In this document: positions 36,488 through 45,588 of the stretch, piece by piece
Numbering within the stretch: position 1 is the stretch's first letter
Layout: each line of letters opens with the position of its first letter
Assembly: GCF_000230555.1 (NCBI RefSeq)
Contig: NC_016078.1
Coordinates: forward strand, 2,294,001-2,358,000
Length of the DNA stretch: 64,000 bases
Origin: Pelagibacterium halotolerans B2
GTDB taxonomy: Bacteria > Pseudomonadota > Alphaproteobacteria > Rhizobiales > Devosiaceae
Reading direction: 5' to 3'
Position numbers and translations under genes: made by a program
Notes under the pieces: model-generated
What the model saw: only the letters and a program-made list of their open reading frames with translations
Database searches by the model: none
Told to the model about the DNA's origin: nothing

Positions 36488-36807
36488 CCCAGGCAGCGCC
36501 CGCCTCGCGCCGCCGCATGGTGGCAACGCCGCAAAGCGCGCCGCGCCTGGCCCGCGGGGTCAAGCTGCGTCACGACGAAACCCGCGGCCGCTGGGTGCTT
36601 CTGGTGCCCGAGCGCGTGCTGGCACCCGACGATATCGCGGTTGAAATTCTGCATTTGTGCGATGGCGAAACCACCATTGCGGCGATGGCCGAAACGCTGG
36701 CGGAAAAATATGCGGCGCCCGCCGACCAGATCGAGGCCGACGTGATCGAAATGATTCAGGATCTGGCCAATTCCGGATTCCTGATCGATGGAGGAGGAAA
36801 ACCATGA
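36484..36807 (+). CDS. pqqD: PqqA-binding chaperone PqqD
   Basis: RiPP recognition element of 107 residues that presents PqqA to PqqE. The winged-helix fold is suggested by PRLARGVKLRHDETRGRWVL and LVPERVLAPDDIAVEILHLC. It has a somewhat extended basic N-terminus (MTQAAPASRRRM). ATGA overlaps on both sides couple it to pqqC and pqqE. Confidence 0.93.
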   Translation: MTQAAPASRRRMVATPQSAPRLARGVKLRHDETRGRWVLLVPERVLAPDDIAVEILHLCDGETTIAAMAETLAEKYAAPADQIEADVIEMIQDLANSGFLIDGGGKP

Positions 36808-38018
36808 GCCCGACCCTCGACCGGCACCATCCCCCGATCGAAGCCGATCCCAATGACGGATTGGCCCTGCTCGAAGGCAGGGGGCAACCGGTGGCCGCCA
36901 AATACGGCATTCCGCTGGCGGTACTGATCGAATTGACCCACAAATGTCCCCTGCAATGCCCCTATTGCTCCAACCCTGTCGAGATGGAGCGGGCTCGCAA
37001 CGAATTGACCACCGAGGAATGGAAGCGCGTCCTCGATGAACTCGCCGAGATCGGCGTACTGCAGGTCCATTTTTCCGGCGGCGAGCCCACGGCGCGAAAA
37101 GACATTGTCGAGCTGGTCCAGCACGCGACCGACCGCGACCTCTATACCAACCTCATCACGTCCGCTGTTCTTTTGAATCGCGAAAAACTGGTCGAGCTGG
37201 CTGATGCCGGCCTGTCGCACATCCAGATCAGCTTTCAGGGCAGCGATGCGATCAAGGCCGATCGGGTGGCCGGCTTTCGCAACGCCCACGCCAAAAAGCA
37301 TGAAGTGGCGCGCTGGGCACGCGAACTCGATCTGCCGCTGACCGTCAACGCCGTCATGCACCGGCAGAATCTCGACCAGCTCGAAGAGATCATCGCCATG
37401 GCGGTCGACATGGACGCCGACCGCATCGAGGTCGCCAATGTCCAGTACTACGGCTGGGCGCTCAAGAACCGCGCAGCGCTCATGCCCACCATCGCCCAGA
37501 TCGACCGGGCCACCGAAGTGGTGGAAGAGGCGCGTGCGCGGCTCAAGGGCATTCTCGACATCGATTTCGTCATCCCCGATTATTACGCCGAGCGCCCCAA
37601 GAAATGCATGGGCGGATGGGGCCGGCAGTTTTTCAACATCACGCCCTCTGGTAAGGTTTTGCCATGCCACGCGGCCGAAACGATTACCGATCTCGATTTT
37701 CTGTCAGTGCGGTCCAACCATTCCATCGCCTGGATCTGGCAGAACTCGGATGCCTTCAACCGCTATCGCGGCACCGGCTGGATGCCCGAGCCGTGCCAGA
37801 GCTGTGCCTTCAAGGAGGTCGATTTCGGGGGGTGCCGCTGCCAGGCCTTCGCCTTGACCGGCAGCGCCGAAAACACCGACCCGGCTTGCGCCCTGTCTCC
37901 TCACCACACCGAGATTTTCCGCACGGCGGAAACCGAGGCCGAGACCGGCGCCACGCGGTTCATCTACCGCAATTTTGCCGGCGGCACGCTCGAAGCGGAG
38001 CCATTGGATGGAAAATGA
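36804..38018 (+). CDS. pqqE: PqqA peptide cyclase PqqE (radical SAM)
   Basis: Radical SAM enzyme of 404 residues that links Glu and Tyr of PqqA. The SAM cluster motif is Cys48, Cys52 and Cys55 (HKCPLQCPYCSNP). The C-terminal SPASM region contains the auxiliary-cluster cysteines in KKCMGGWGRQFFNI, LPCHAAETI, CQSCAFKEVDF and GGCRCQAF. GAGGAGG precedes ATG 36804. The last 11 bp overlap the start of the hydrolase gene. Confidence 0.95.
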   Translation: MSPTLDRHHPPIEADPNDGLALLEGRGQPVAAKYGIPLAVLIELTHKCPLQCPYCSNPVEMERARNELTTEEWKRVLDELAEIGVLQVHFSGGEPTARKDIVELVQHATDRDLYTNLITSAVLLNREKLVELADAGLSHIQISFQGSDAIKADRVAGFRNAHAKKHEVARWARELDLPLTVNAVMHRQNLDQLEEIIAMAVDMDADRIEVANVQYYGWALKNRAALMPTIAQIDRATEVVEEARARLKGILDIDFVIPDYYAERPKKCMGGWGRQFFNITPSGKVLPCHAAETITDLDFLSVRSNHSIAWIWQNSDAFNRYRGTGWMPEPCQSCAFKEVDFGGCRCQAFALTGSAENTDPACALSPHHTEIFRTAETEAETGATRFIYRNFAGGTLEAEPLDGK

Positions 38019-38988
38019 GGCGGCGCTCGAGGTCGACCCGCATGCTCCTCTCACCGCGCAGATGCTGCCGGTTGGCGAAGGGCACACGCTTTATGTCGAG
38101 ACCGTCGGCAATCCCGATGGTGTCCCGGCGCTGTTTCTGCATGGCGGCCCGGGCAGCGGATGCCAGCCCAGCCATCGCCAGCTTTTCGATCCAGCCCGCT
38201 TTCATGCGGTGCTGTTCGACCAGCGTGGCGCGGGGCGTAGCACGCCGCATGGCGAAAGGTCGGCCAACTCGACCGACCGCCTGATCGGCGATATCGAGAC
38301 GATCCGGACGACATTGGGAATAGACCGCTGGCTCATTGTCGGCGGTTCCTGGGGCGCCACGCTGGCCCTTGCTTATGCGCAGACCCATCCAGACCGCGTA
38401 ACCGGCATCGTCCTCCGCGCCACGTTCCTGGGCACGCGCCGCGAACTCGATTGGGCGTTTTCGACGGCCATGTCGCATTTCTATCCGCGCCTTCATGCCG
38501 ACTTTCTCGGCCTGCTCAAGCCTTCCGAATGCGACACTCCGCTGGAAGCCTATTGGCGTCGCATTCTGGATCCCGATCCCGAAATTCATCGACCGGCGGC
38601 CTTTGCCTGGTATCAGGCCGAGCGCATCCTGTCCCAGATCGCACCGCCAGCCGACGGGCTGGATTTATCGCAGCTTCCGGCTCCGGGCGCGCGGTTTCCC
38701 GCCTCTCCCTTCATGGAAGCGCATTATTTTTCCAATGGCTGCTTTCTCGAGCCCGACCAGTTGCTGGCCAACGCGGCAGAACTGGCAGGCATTCCCGGGC
38801 GTATCGTTCAGAGCCGGTATGACCTCTTGTGCCCGCCCGCCACGTCTTTTGCCCTGGCGAAGGCATGGCCCGACGCCAATGTGCGGATTGTCGAGACGGC
38901 GGGCCATGGACAGGGTCAGCCGGGCGTTGAAGCCGCAATCGCCGAGGCACTCTCCGAGCTTCATCCCATTGTCACCAGCGGGCAATAG
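38008..38988 (+). CDS. Proline iminopeptidase-family alpha/beta hydrolase coupled to pqqE
   Basis: S33-family peptidase of 326 residues, probably removing N-terminal proline from peptides. It has the oxyanion loop ALFLHGGPGSG, FDQRGAGRSTPHG, the nucleophile elbow GGSWGATLAL and a late His in ETAGHGQGQ. ATG 38008 lies inside pqqE, so it is translated with the PQQ genes. Classical pqq loci use a PqqF/PqqG zinc protease to cut the modified PqqA; none is seen here. A role in trimming PqqA remnants is inference, and a housekeeping role is equally open. Confidence 0.82.
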   Translation: MENEAALEVDPHAPLTAQMLPVGEGHTLYVETVGNPDGVPALFLHGGPGSGCQPSHRQLFDPARFHAVLFDQRGAGRSTPHGERSANSTDRLIGDIETIRTTLGIDRWLIVGGSWGATLALAYAQTHPDRVTGIVLRATFLGTRRELDWAFSTAMSHFYPRLHADFLGLLKPSECDTPLEAYWRRILDPDPEIHRPAAFAWYQAERILSQIAPPADGLDLSQLPAPGARFPASPFMEAHYFSNGCFLEPDQLLANAAELAGIPGRIVQSRYDLLCPPATSFALAKAWPDANVRIVETAGHGQGQPGVEAAIAEALSELHPIVTSGQ

Positions 38989-39048
38989 ACATTCCGGGCT
39001 GATGCGTAGTTAAACTGCGTGACACCATCTGACCTGTTTTGGGCGTGC

Positions 39049-40419
39049 ATGCAGAACCGAAATTACCCGACACTCGCCGAAGCGACCAGGATCTGGGCCA
39101 GGATCGGTCTTTTGAGTTTTGGCGGCCCAGCGGGCCAGATTGCCATGATGCACCGCATCCTCGTCGAAGAGCAGAAATGGCTCGGCGAACAACGGTTCCT
39201 CCATGCTCTCAACTACTGCATGCTCCTGCCCGGACCCGAGGCCCAGCAGCTTGCTGTCTATATAGGCTGGCTGATGCACCGCACGACCGGCGGCATCATC
39301 GCCGGGGTGCTGTTTGTCATACCCGGCATCGTCGCCATCATGGCGCTGAGCTGGATTTATGCCATCTGGGGCAATGTCGGGCTGGTGGAAGGCTTGTTCT
39401 TCGGGCTGAAGGCCGCGGTACTCGCCATCGTCATTCAGGCGGTGATCCGCATCGGCGGCCGTGCCTTGAGAAATGGAGCGATGCTGGCCATTGCCGCCGC
39501 GGCGTTTGTCGCGATTTTCGGCTTTGCCGTTCCCTTTCCGATCATCATTCTGGCAGCCGGCCTGATCGGGTTCATGGGCGCGAGAGCCGGGATGGCTGCC
39601 TTCGAGCCCAGGATCAATCACGGCAAGGTCGGCGCGACACAGATCGCCGACTCCGATACATTGCTCGGCGAACAATCTCCTGCCCACACCCATTTGGATC
39701 CGGGTGGAGCCCTTCGGATCTCACTTGTCATTCTCGCCCTTTGGCTGGTCCCGGTCGCACTGCTTTTCGGGCTTCTGGGGCTCGATAACGTCTTCTCGCA
39801 GATCGCCGGCTTTTTCAGCGTGATGGCAATCGTAACTTTCGGCGGTGCCTATGCGGTTCTCGCCTATGTCGCCCAGGAAGCGGTGCAGAATTTTGGCTGG
39901 CTGGCCCCGGGAGAAATGCTCGACGGGCTGGGCATGGCCGAAACGACACCGGGTCCGCTGATCATGGTCACCCAGTTCGTGGGCTTCATGGGCGCCTTCC
40001 GTGCGCCCGGAACGTTGCCGCCTCTTCTAGCCGGCACACTTGGCGGATTGCTCACCACATGGGTCACCTTCGCGCCCTGCTTTCTCTGGATTTTCCTTGG
40101 CGCTCCCTTCATCGAGCGGCTGCGGGACAACAAAGTCCTGACCGCAGCGCTGAGCGCCATCACTGCGGCCGTTGTCGGCGTGATCCTGAATCTGGCCGTC
40201 TGGTTCGGGTTGCACGTGGTGTTCTCCGAAGTTGTGGAATTTTCCGCCTTCGGCCTGCAGATCGACCTGCCGGTCCTTGCTTCGATCGATTGGCTCTCCG
40301 CCCTGCTGATCGTTGCGGCGATGATCGCGATTTTCCGGTTCGGACTCGGCCCGGTTACCGTGTTGATCGGCTGTGCGGCAGCCGGTGTCGCGCTTCATTT
40401 CGGCAATGTTCTTCTCTAG
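39049..40419 (+). CDS. chrA: Chromate efflux transporter ChrA
   Basis: Inner-membrane transporter of about 456 residues in the long-chain, two-domain form. Each half starts with the CHR motif: LLSFGGPAGQIAMMHRILVE in the first and IVTFGGAYAVLAYVAQEAV in the second. Conserved LPGPEAQQLA and TTPGPLIMVTQFVGF are present. ATG 39049 is preferred; GTG 39019 is also in frame and neither has a clear ribosome site. It sits between pqq and ars genes on the same strand and has its own 60-bp upstream gap. Confidence 0.88.
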   Translation: MQNRNYPTLAEATRIWARIGLLSFGGPAGQIAMMHRILVEEQKWLGEQRFLHALNYCMLLPGPEAQQLAVYIGWLMHRTTGGIIAGVLFVIPGIVAIMALSWIYAIWGNVGLVEGLFFGLKAAVLAIVIQAVIRIGGRALRNGAMLAIAAAAFVAIFGFAVPFPIIILAAGLIGFMGARAGMAAFEPRINHGKVGATQIADSDTLLGEQSPAHTHLDPGGALRISLVILALWLVPVALLFGLLGLDNVFSQIAGFFSVMAIVTFGGAYAVLAYVAQEAVQNFGWLAPGEMLDGLGMAETTPGPLIMVTQFVGFMGAFRAPGTLPPLLAGTLGGLLTTWVTFAPCFLWIFLGAPFIERLRDNKVLTAALSAITAAVVGVILNLAVWFGLHVVFSEVVEFSAFGLQIDLPVLASIDWLSALLIVAAMIAIFRFGLGPVTVLIGCAAAGVALHFGNVLL

Positions 40420-40449
40420 CTGGTTGGACAGCCAAAAACGAATGAGAGC

Positions 40450-40493
40450 TTGACGCTGTATCCATATATCGATATTTCTCGATATATGGATAC
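40450..40493 (+). promoter_or_regulatory. arsR promoter with operator covering the start codon
   Basis: A perfect inverted repeat with 15-base arms, GTATCCATATATCGA (40458-40472) and its complement (40479-40493), has a 6-base centre. A -35 TTGACG (40450-40455) and a -10 TATTTC (40473-40478) with a 17-bp spacer place transcription start at or next to the A of the ATG at 40486. The operator thus covers the -10 and the start codon, and the mRNA is probably leaderless. Confidence 0.75.
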
Positions 40494-40845
40494 AAAACAC
40501 GCTCTCATTGCCTTCGATGCACTTTCACAGCCCACTCGCCTGGCCATATTTCGTCGGCTGGTGAAAGTCGGCCCCGCAGGCTTGCCGGCGGGCGAAATCG
40601 CCGAGGCGCTCAACGGGCGGCAAAATACCATTTCAACTCACCTTGCTGCACTCGCGCGTTCGGGACTGATCGTTTCCGAGCGCGAAGGCAGGACCATTCG
40701 CTATAGCGCCAATTTCAAGGCCGCCGGTGATCTTGTGGCTTTCCTGCTCGAGGATTGCTGCGGGGGCCGTCCCGAAGTCTGTGCGCCGCTGGTCACCAAC
40801 CTCGCCTGCCTGCAACAATCTGCAATGGAACCTTGCTGTGACTGA
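40486..40845 (+). CDS. arsR: ArsR family arsenic-responsive repressor
   Basis: Winged-helix metalloregulator of 119 residues. The DNA-binding helix is GRQNTISTHLAALARSGLIV. Cysteines cluster in the C-terminal third: Cys91, Cys92, Cys99, Cys108, Cys117 and Cys118 (EDCCGGRPEVC and EPCCD), a likely As(III) site of the C-terminal type. The start codon is inside its own operator. The next gene begins at GTG 40838, overlapping its stop. Confidence 0.9.
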   Translation: MDTKHALIAFDALSQPTRLAIFRRLVKVGPAGLPAGEIAEALNGRQNTISTHLAALARSGLIVSEREGRTIRYSANFKAAGDLVAFLLEDCCGGRPEVCAPLVTNLACLQQSAMEPCCD

Positions 40846-41338
40846 CACACCCTATTCTGTCCTTTTCCTGTGCACGGGCAATTCCGCGCGCTCGATCATC
40901 GCCGAGGCCCTGCTCAACCGTGACGGCAAGGACCGTTTCCGGGCCTGGTCAGCCGGCAGTCAGCCCAGAGGCGAGGTTCATCCCTTTACGCTCGATCTGC
41001 TCAGAAGCCTCGGGATCGACACCGGCTTTGCCCGTTCGAAAAGCTGGGATGAATTTGCAAAGCCCGGTGCGCCCGAATTCGATTTCATCTTCACGGTCTG
41101 TGACAGTGCCGCCAACGAGACCTGTCCAGTCTGGCCGGGCCATCCCATGACCGCTCATTGGGGCATCCCCGACCCCGCTTCCGTCCAAGGCACCGACGCC
41201 GAAAAGCACGTTGCCTTCGCCGAGGCGACGCGGCAATTGGGCAATCGCATCTCGCTGTTGCTCAATCTGCCCATTGCCAGCCTCGACCGTCTGGCGCTCA
41301 AGTCGAAGCTGGACGCCATAGGCCAAACGCGGGACTGA
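40838..41338 (+). CDS. Arsenate reductase, low-molecular-weight phosphatase type
   Basis: Protein of 166 residues with the C-x5-R phosphate loop CTGNSARS (Cys12, Arg18) and two further cysteines at about 88 and 96 ([17 protein letters not shown]), the redox triad of thioredoxin-linked arsenate reductases. It would reduce arsenate to arsenite for Acr3 export. GTG 40838 overlaps the arsR stop. Confidence 0.85.
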   Translation: MTDTPYSVLFLCTGNSARSIIAEALLNRDGKDRFRAWSAGSQPRGEVHPFTLDLLRSLGIDTGFARSKSWDEFAKPGAPEFDFIFTVCDSAANETCPVWPGHPMTAHWGIPDPASVQGTDAEKHVAFAEATRQLGNRISLLLNLPIASLDRLALKSKLDAIGQTRD

Positions 41339-41343
41339 TCCTG

Positions 41344-42408
41344 ATGACTTTTGATACAACCGCCCCCGCCCCTGCGGGTGGCATCGGCTTTTTCGAAAAA
41401 TGGCTCTCGGTCTGGGTTGCCGCCTGCATTATTGCCGGGGTCGTACTGGGCAATGTCGTTCCGGATCTGTTTGCAGCGCTAGCCGGCCTCGAATATGCCT
41501 CGGTCAATTTCGTGGTGGCCGTGCTTATCTGGGCCATGGTCTATCCCATGATGGTAGCCGTCGATTTCGCCGCCATCGGTCAGGTCGGACGCCAGCCAAA
41601 GGGGCTCGTGCTCACGCTTGTGGTCAACTGGCTCGTCAAGCCGTTTTCCATGGCGCTGCTGGCGGTGCTGTTCTTCAATTTTCTCTTCGCGCCGCTGATC
41701 GATCCCGCCGACGCCCAGCAATACATCGCCGGCCTGATTCTTCTGGGCGCGGCGCCCTGCACGGCCATGGTGTTCGTCTGGTCGCAACTGGCCAAGGGCG
41801 ATCCCAACTACACCCTGGTGCAGGTGTCGGTGAACGATGCCATCATGGTCGTCGCTTTCGCCCCCATCGTCGCGGTGCTGCTTGGGCTTACCGAAATTAC
41901 AGTGCCCTGGGAAACCCTGCTACTCTCGGTCGGGCTCTATGTCGTCCTGCCACTCATCGCCGGCGCTATCACCCGGCAGGTCCTTCTGCGCGATGCCGCA
42001 GACACCAGCCGTATCGACGCCTTCAATGCCCGCATCAAACCCGCCTCGGTCCTCGGGCTTTTGGCGACAGTCGTCTTGCTGTTCGGCTTTCAGGGCCAGA
42101 CGATCCTCGCAAACCCGCTGGTTATCGTCCTAATCGCCATACCGCTGCTGATTCAGTCCTACGGCATTTTTGCCATCACCTATTGGGCCGCCTGGAAATG
42201 GAAGGTCCCCTTCAATATCGCAGCACCCTGCGCCCTGATCGGGACATCCAATTTCTTCGAGTTGGCAGTCGCGGTGGCAATTTCGCTTTTCGGCCTCAAC
42301 TCGGGTGCCGCGCTGGCGACTGTGGTCGGGGTGCTGGTCGAAGTCCCTGTCATGCTCTCGCTTGTTGCCCTTGCCAACCGCACCCGGCATCACTTTACGG
42401 AGGTCTGA
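41344..42408 (+). CDS. acr3: Arsenite efflux transporter Acr3
   Basis: Inner-membrane arsenite permease of 354 residues with about ten helices. The conserved cysteine is in [20 protein letters not shown], and [20 protein letters not shown] is the second family block. ATG 41344 follows the previous stop by five bases. The next gene begins directly after its stop, so it is in the centre of the ars operon. Confidence 0.93.
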   Translation: MTFDTTAPAPAGGIGFFEKWLSVWVAACIIAGVVLGNVVPDLFAALAGLEYASVNFVVAVLIWAMVYPMMVAVDFAAIGQVGRQPKGLVLTLVVNWLVKPFSMALLAVLFFNFLFAPLIDPADAQQYIAGLILLGAAPCTAMVFVWSQLAKGDPNYTLVQVSVNDAIMVVAFAPIVAVLLGLTEITVPWETLLLSVGLYVVLPLIAGAITRQVLLRDAADTSRIDAFNARIKPASVLGLLATVVLLFGFQGQTILANPLVIVLIAIPLLIQSYGIFAITYWAAWKWKVPFNIAAPCALIGTSNFFELAVAVAISLFGLNSGAALATVVGVLVEVPVMLSLVALANRTRHHFTEV

Positions 42409-42409
42409 A

Positions 42410-42832
42410 TTGGCCATCACCATCTACCACAATCCCGACTGCGGCACCTCGCGCAACACGCTCGCCATGATCCGCCAGTCGGGCGAAGAACCGGAAATCA
42501 TCGAGTATCTCAAGGCGCCGCCGAGCCGCGAAACCCTTGTCGATCTCATCATGCGATCCGGCCTTTCGGTCCGCGGGGCAATGCGGAAAAAAGAGATGCC
42601 ATACACCGAGTTGGGTCTCGACGATCCTTCGGTCGCCGATGAAACACTGATCGACGCCATGCTGGCTCACCCCATCCTGATCAACCGACCGTTCGTGGTT
42701 AGCGAAAAGGGCGTGCGTCAGTGCCGCCCGTCCGAACTGGTGCTCGAAATCCTGCCCAATCCCGATATCGGGCCCTTCACCAAGGAGGACGGGGAAGTCA
42801 TTATCGACGGAAACGGAAAGCGCATTGTCTGA
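42410..42832 (+). CDS. arsC: Arsenate reductase, glutaredoxin-dependent type
   Basis: ArsC of 140 residues. The catalytic cysteine is in [16 protein letters not shown] and the conserved arginine region in [20 protein letters not shown]. It starts at TTG 42410, one base after the acr3 stop, with GGAGG upstream. Two mechanistically different arsenate reductases are thus carried in one operon. Confidence 0.9.
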   Translation: MAITIYHNPDCGTSRNTLAMIRQSGEEPEIIEYLKAPPSRETLVDLIMRSGLSVRGAMRKKEMPYTELGLDDPSVADETLIDAMLAHPILINRPFVVSEKGVRQCRPSELVLEILPNPDIGPFTKEDGEVIIDGNGKRIV

Positions 42833-43544
42833 AATCGACAGTCTCCCCGCCCTCGCCGAAGAGCACTTCCGCCCAATCGACGAAACGGCGCTGCTCACTC
42901 CGCAGCACAAGCAACACGCGCCCCGCATCCTGCTGCTGTACGGGTCGTTGCGCGAGCGCTCCTATTCGCGCTTCGCGACTGAGGAGGCCGCCCGCATCCT
43001 GCGTCGGTTCGGGGCCGAGACGCGGATCTTCAACCCCCAGGGTCTGCCCCTGCCCGACGGCGCGCCCAAGGACCATCCCAAGGTCGTCGAACTGCGCGAA
43101 CTCGCAATGTGGTCCGAAGGCATGGTCTGGTGCTCGCCGGAGCGGCACGGGGCAATGACCGGCGTCATGAAATCCCAGATCGACTGGCTCCCCCTGTCCA
43201 TTGGCGGCATCCGGCCGACACAGGGACGAACGCTGGCTGTGATGCAGGTCAATGGCGGCAGTCAATCGTTCAATGCCGTCAACCAGTTGCGCATTCTGGG
43301 CCGCTGGATGCGCATGGTCACTATCCCCAACCAGTCGTCAGTGCCCAAGGCGTTCAATGAATTCGACGAGGCGGGGCGCATGCTCCCCTCGCCATTCTAT
43401 AACCGGATCGTCGACGTGATGGAGGAACTGGTCAAGTTCACCATTCTGGTGCGCGACCGGGCCGACTATCTGGTCGACCGCTACTCGGAACGGGTCGAAA
43501 GCGCCCAAGCGGTTGCCGCGCGCGTCAATCAACGCACGGTCTAG
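42825..43544 (+). CDS. arsH: Arsenical resistance flavoprotein ArsH
   Basis: NADPH-dependent FMN reductase of 239 residues, able in family members to oxidise trivalent organoarsenicals. The FMN-binding loop is [14 protein letters not shown], followed by [20 protein letters not shown], which is diagnostic. It starts at TTG 42825 overlapping the arsC stop. Last gene of the ars operon, with a hairpin just downstream. Confidence 0.93.
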   Translation: MSEIDSLPALAEEHFRPIDETALLTPQHKQHAPRILLLYGSLRERSYSRFATEEAARILRRFGAETRIFNPQGLPLPDGAPKDHPKVVELRELAMWSEGMVWCSPERHGAMTGVMKSQIDWLPLSIGGIRPTQGRTLAVMQVNGGSQSFNAVNQLRILGRWMRMVTIPNQSSVPKAFNEFDEAGRMLPSPFYNRIVDVMEELVKFTILVRDRADYLVDRYSERVESAQAVAARVNQRTV

Positions 43545-43555
43545 GTGGAGGTGGA

Positions 43556-43575
43556 TCCGCCGGACGCCCGGCGGA
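43556..43575. terminator. Hairpin between convergent ars and siderophore operons
   Basis: TCCGCCGG-ACGC-CCGGCGGA is a perfect 8-bp GC-rich stem. It lies 11 bp after the arsH stop and 9 bp before the end of the last substrate-binding gene. No T-run follows on either strand, so termination may be weak or Rho-assisted. Confidence 0.55.
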
Positions 43576-43584
43576 CCCGGTCGT

Positions 43585-44544
43585 CTATTCGGCCAGCGGA
43601 TCGAAGCGACGGCCGCTGATATGCGAGATCACCGTATAGGCCATCACACCCAGCGCATAATAGGACGAGGCCGAAGCCTCCTCGCGCGGCATGACGATCA
43701 TCTGGTTCTCCCGGCAGGCATGCAGGAAGTCGCAGAAATTGGGCATGACCTGCTCGAGGTGCCCGAACGCATCTTCGGGGGTTTCCAGCGTGTCGGTGCG
43801 ATAGGTGACGAACAGGAAGTCGGCATCGAGTTCGGGTAGCGCTTCGGCGCTCATGCGCGCAAACTCACCTTCCGGTATGGCGTCGACGCGCTCGGGGAAC
43901 GCAAATCCTGCGTCTCGCAGCACCCGACCCAATCCGCCATAGGTATGCCAGGAGAGGACTTCCCCATCGACACCCTGAATGACATTGACCGAGATTGAAC
44001 TTGTATCGATCAGCCGCTTGATCTGTTCGATCTGGCTGTCGTACCGGCCCTCAAGGACCGCGAGCGTATCGGTTGTGCCGGTAATCTCGGCTAGCGCTTC
44101 ATACATGCCGAAATCGCCACGCACGGTATCATCGAGCACAATGGTCGGCGCGACGGCTTCCAGTTGCTCCACCGGCGCGGTTTGCCACGGCGTGGTGATG
44201 ATCAGATCGGGCTCAGCCGCAGCGACAGCTTCGACGTCGACGGGCAGATTGCCAACGAAGGCAATGTCGGAATTGTCGAAGTCCACACCGGTCAGGACCT
44301 TGGAGGAACGGATAAATCCTTCACCGGATTCTGTGGTGCGCCCGTGGCTGGCCACCGGATAGACGCCCAGTTCGATCAACGGAATGGTGATCGAAAGATC
44401 CTGCAGAGACACGATGCGTTGCGGATCGGCCGGAATTTCCACGGTCCTGCCGGCATCGTCGGTAAAGCTGCGGGTCTCTTGTGCGGTGACGGAGGTTATC
44501 GTCAGCAGCGCGGCCAGCATACCGACAGTGAGTCTGGTTTTCAT
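43585..44544 (-). CDS. Iron-siderophore ABC substrate-binding protein, paralog 6
   Basis: Periplasmic cluster A-II (FecB/FepB/BtuF type) protein of 319 residues. The signal peptide MKTRLTVGMLAALLTITSVT is probably cut near TAQ-ETRSF; no lipobox cysteine is seen. The mature part starts with FTDDAGRTVEIPADPQRIVS and contains DVEAVAAAEPDLIIT, the family core. A C-x5-C pair (FCDFLHACREN) near the C-terminus is shared with paralogs 4 and 5. Last gene of the operon. The ligand is unknown. Confidence 0.88.
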   Translation of the reverse strand: MKTRLTVGMLAALLTITSVTAQETRSFTDDAGRTVEIPADPQRIVSLQDLSITIPLIELGVYPVASHGRTTESGEGFIRSSKVLTGVDFDNSDIAFVGNLPVDVEAVAAAEPDLIITTPWQTAPVEQLEAVAPTIVLDDTVRGDFGMYEALAEITGTTDTLAVLEGRYDSQIEQIKRLIDTSSISVNVIQGVDGEVLSWHTYGGLGRVLRDAGFAFPERVDAIPEGEFARMSAEALPELDADFLFVTYRTDTLETPEDAFGHLEQVMPNFCDFLHACRENQMIVMPREEASASSYYALGVMAYTVISHISGRRFDPLAE

Positions 44545-44566
44545 TGTAGGTTCCCCTTGGTGAATT

Positions 44567-45523
44567 TTACCGGGCCAGCGCATCAAGATCGCGGCCCGAG
44601 ATTGCGGCAAGGACTGCAGAAGCCATCATGCCGGCAGCCGTATAGGAACGGGCGACAGCATCCTCGCGCGGCAAAAGGACAAAGCGTTCTCCCTGGCAGG
44701 CCGTCAGAAATTCGCAGAAGTTCGGGGCAACCGTATCGATATCGGCAATGGCCTGGGCCGGGGTCTGCCCGCGCGGCGCATCATAAGTGAGGAACATGAA
44801 ATCGGCGTCGAAAGCCTGCAGTTCTTCGCCCGAGAACAGTTCGCGGTCGCTGCTTTCGATGCCGTTGAGGATGTCGGGGAAGGTAAATCCGGCGTCGCGC
44901 AGAACCTTGCCGATCACACCATAGGTGTGCCAGGCCTGAATCTCGCCGTTCGCCGTAAGAATGATCGAGGCGGAAATGTCGCGATCGCCGATGACGTCGC
45001 GGATCTGCTGAACCTGGTTATCGTAGCGGGTCTTGAGAATTTCCAGGCGATCCTGTGTGCCGGTCAATTCGGCAATATCCTCGAAGGTCGCCAGCTCCCC
45101 GCGCATGTTGTCTTCGACCACCACGGTCGGTGCGATCGCCTGAAGCTGATCGATCGGCGTGGCCTGGAAGGTCGCCGTGATGATGAGGTCCGGTTCCAGC
45201 GCCGCGATCGCCTCGATATCGGCAGGCGATCCGCCCACATTCGCAATGCCCGAATTATCGAAAGTGATGCCGGTCAACGTCGCAGCGCCCCGCATATACG
45301 CGCCGTCATCGCCGCTGCGGCTGAACGCGCCAACGGGCGTGATGCCCAGCTCGATCAGAGGAATGGTGAGTGAGCTGTCGTGGAGCGTCACGATACGCTG
45401 GGGCGCAACGGGCACCTCAACGCTGCGGCCGGTATCGTCGGTATAGCTGCGCATCTCCTGTGCCGATGCCTGGCTGGCCAGAACCGCAATCGCGGCGGCA
45501 GAAAAAAGAGCTTTAAAGGTCAT
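44567..45523 (-). CDS. Iron-siderophore ABC substrate-binding protein, paralog 5
   Basis: Periplasmic protein of 318 residues, closest in this array to paralog 6. A signal peptide (MTFKALFSAAAIAVLASQAS) is followed by AQEMRSYTDDTGRSVEVPVA and PQRIVTLHDSSLTIPLIEL. It has the C-x5-C pair in FCEFLTACQGE. ATG 45523 has GAGG upstream; in-frame codons further up run into the upstream gene. Lies between the sucrase/ferredoxin-like gene and paralog 6. Confidence 0.88.
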   Translation of the reverse strand: MTFKALFSAAAIAVLASQASAQEMRSYTDDTGRSVEVPVAPQRIVTLHDSSLTIPLIELGITPVGAFSRSGDDGAYMRGAATLTGITFDNSGIANVGGSPADIEAIAALEPDLIITATFQATPIDQLQAIAPTVVVEDNMRGELATFEDIAELTGTQDRLEILKTRYDNQVQQIRDVIGDRDISASIILTANGEIQAWHTYGVIGKVLRDAGFTFPDILNGIESSDRELFSGEELQAFDADFMFLTYDAPRGQTPAQAIADIDTVAPNFCEFLTACQGERFVLLPREDAVARSYTAAGMMASAVLAAISGRDLDALAR

Positions 45524-45588
45524 GGATAAATGCCTCACTTCAGTCTTGAGGGGAAAAGAACCGGCAGGTGAGGACCGCCGGCGGGATG

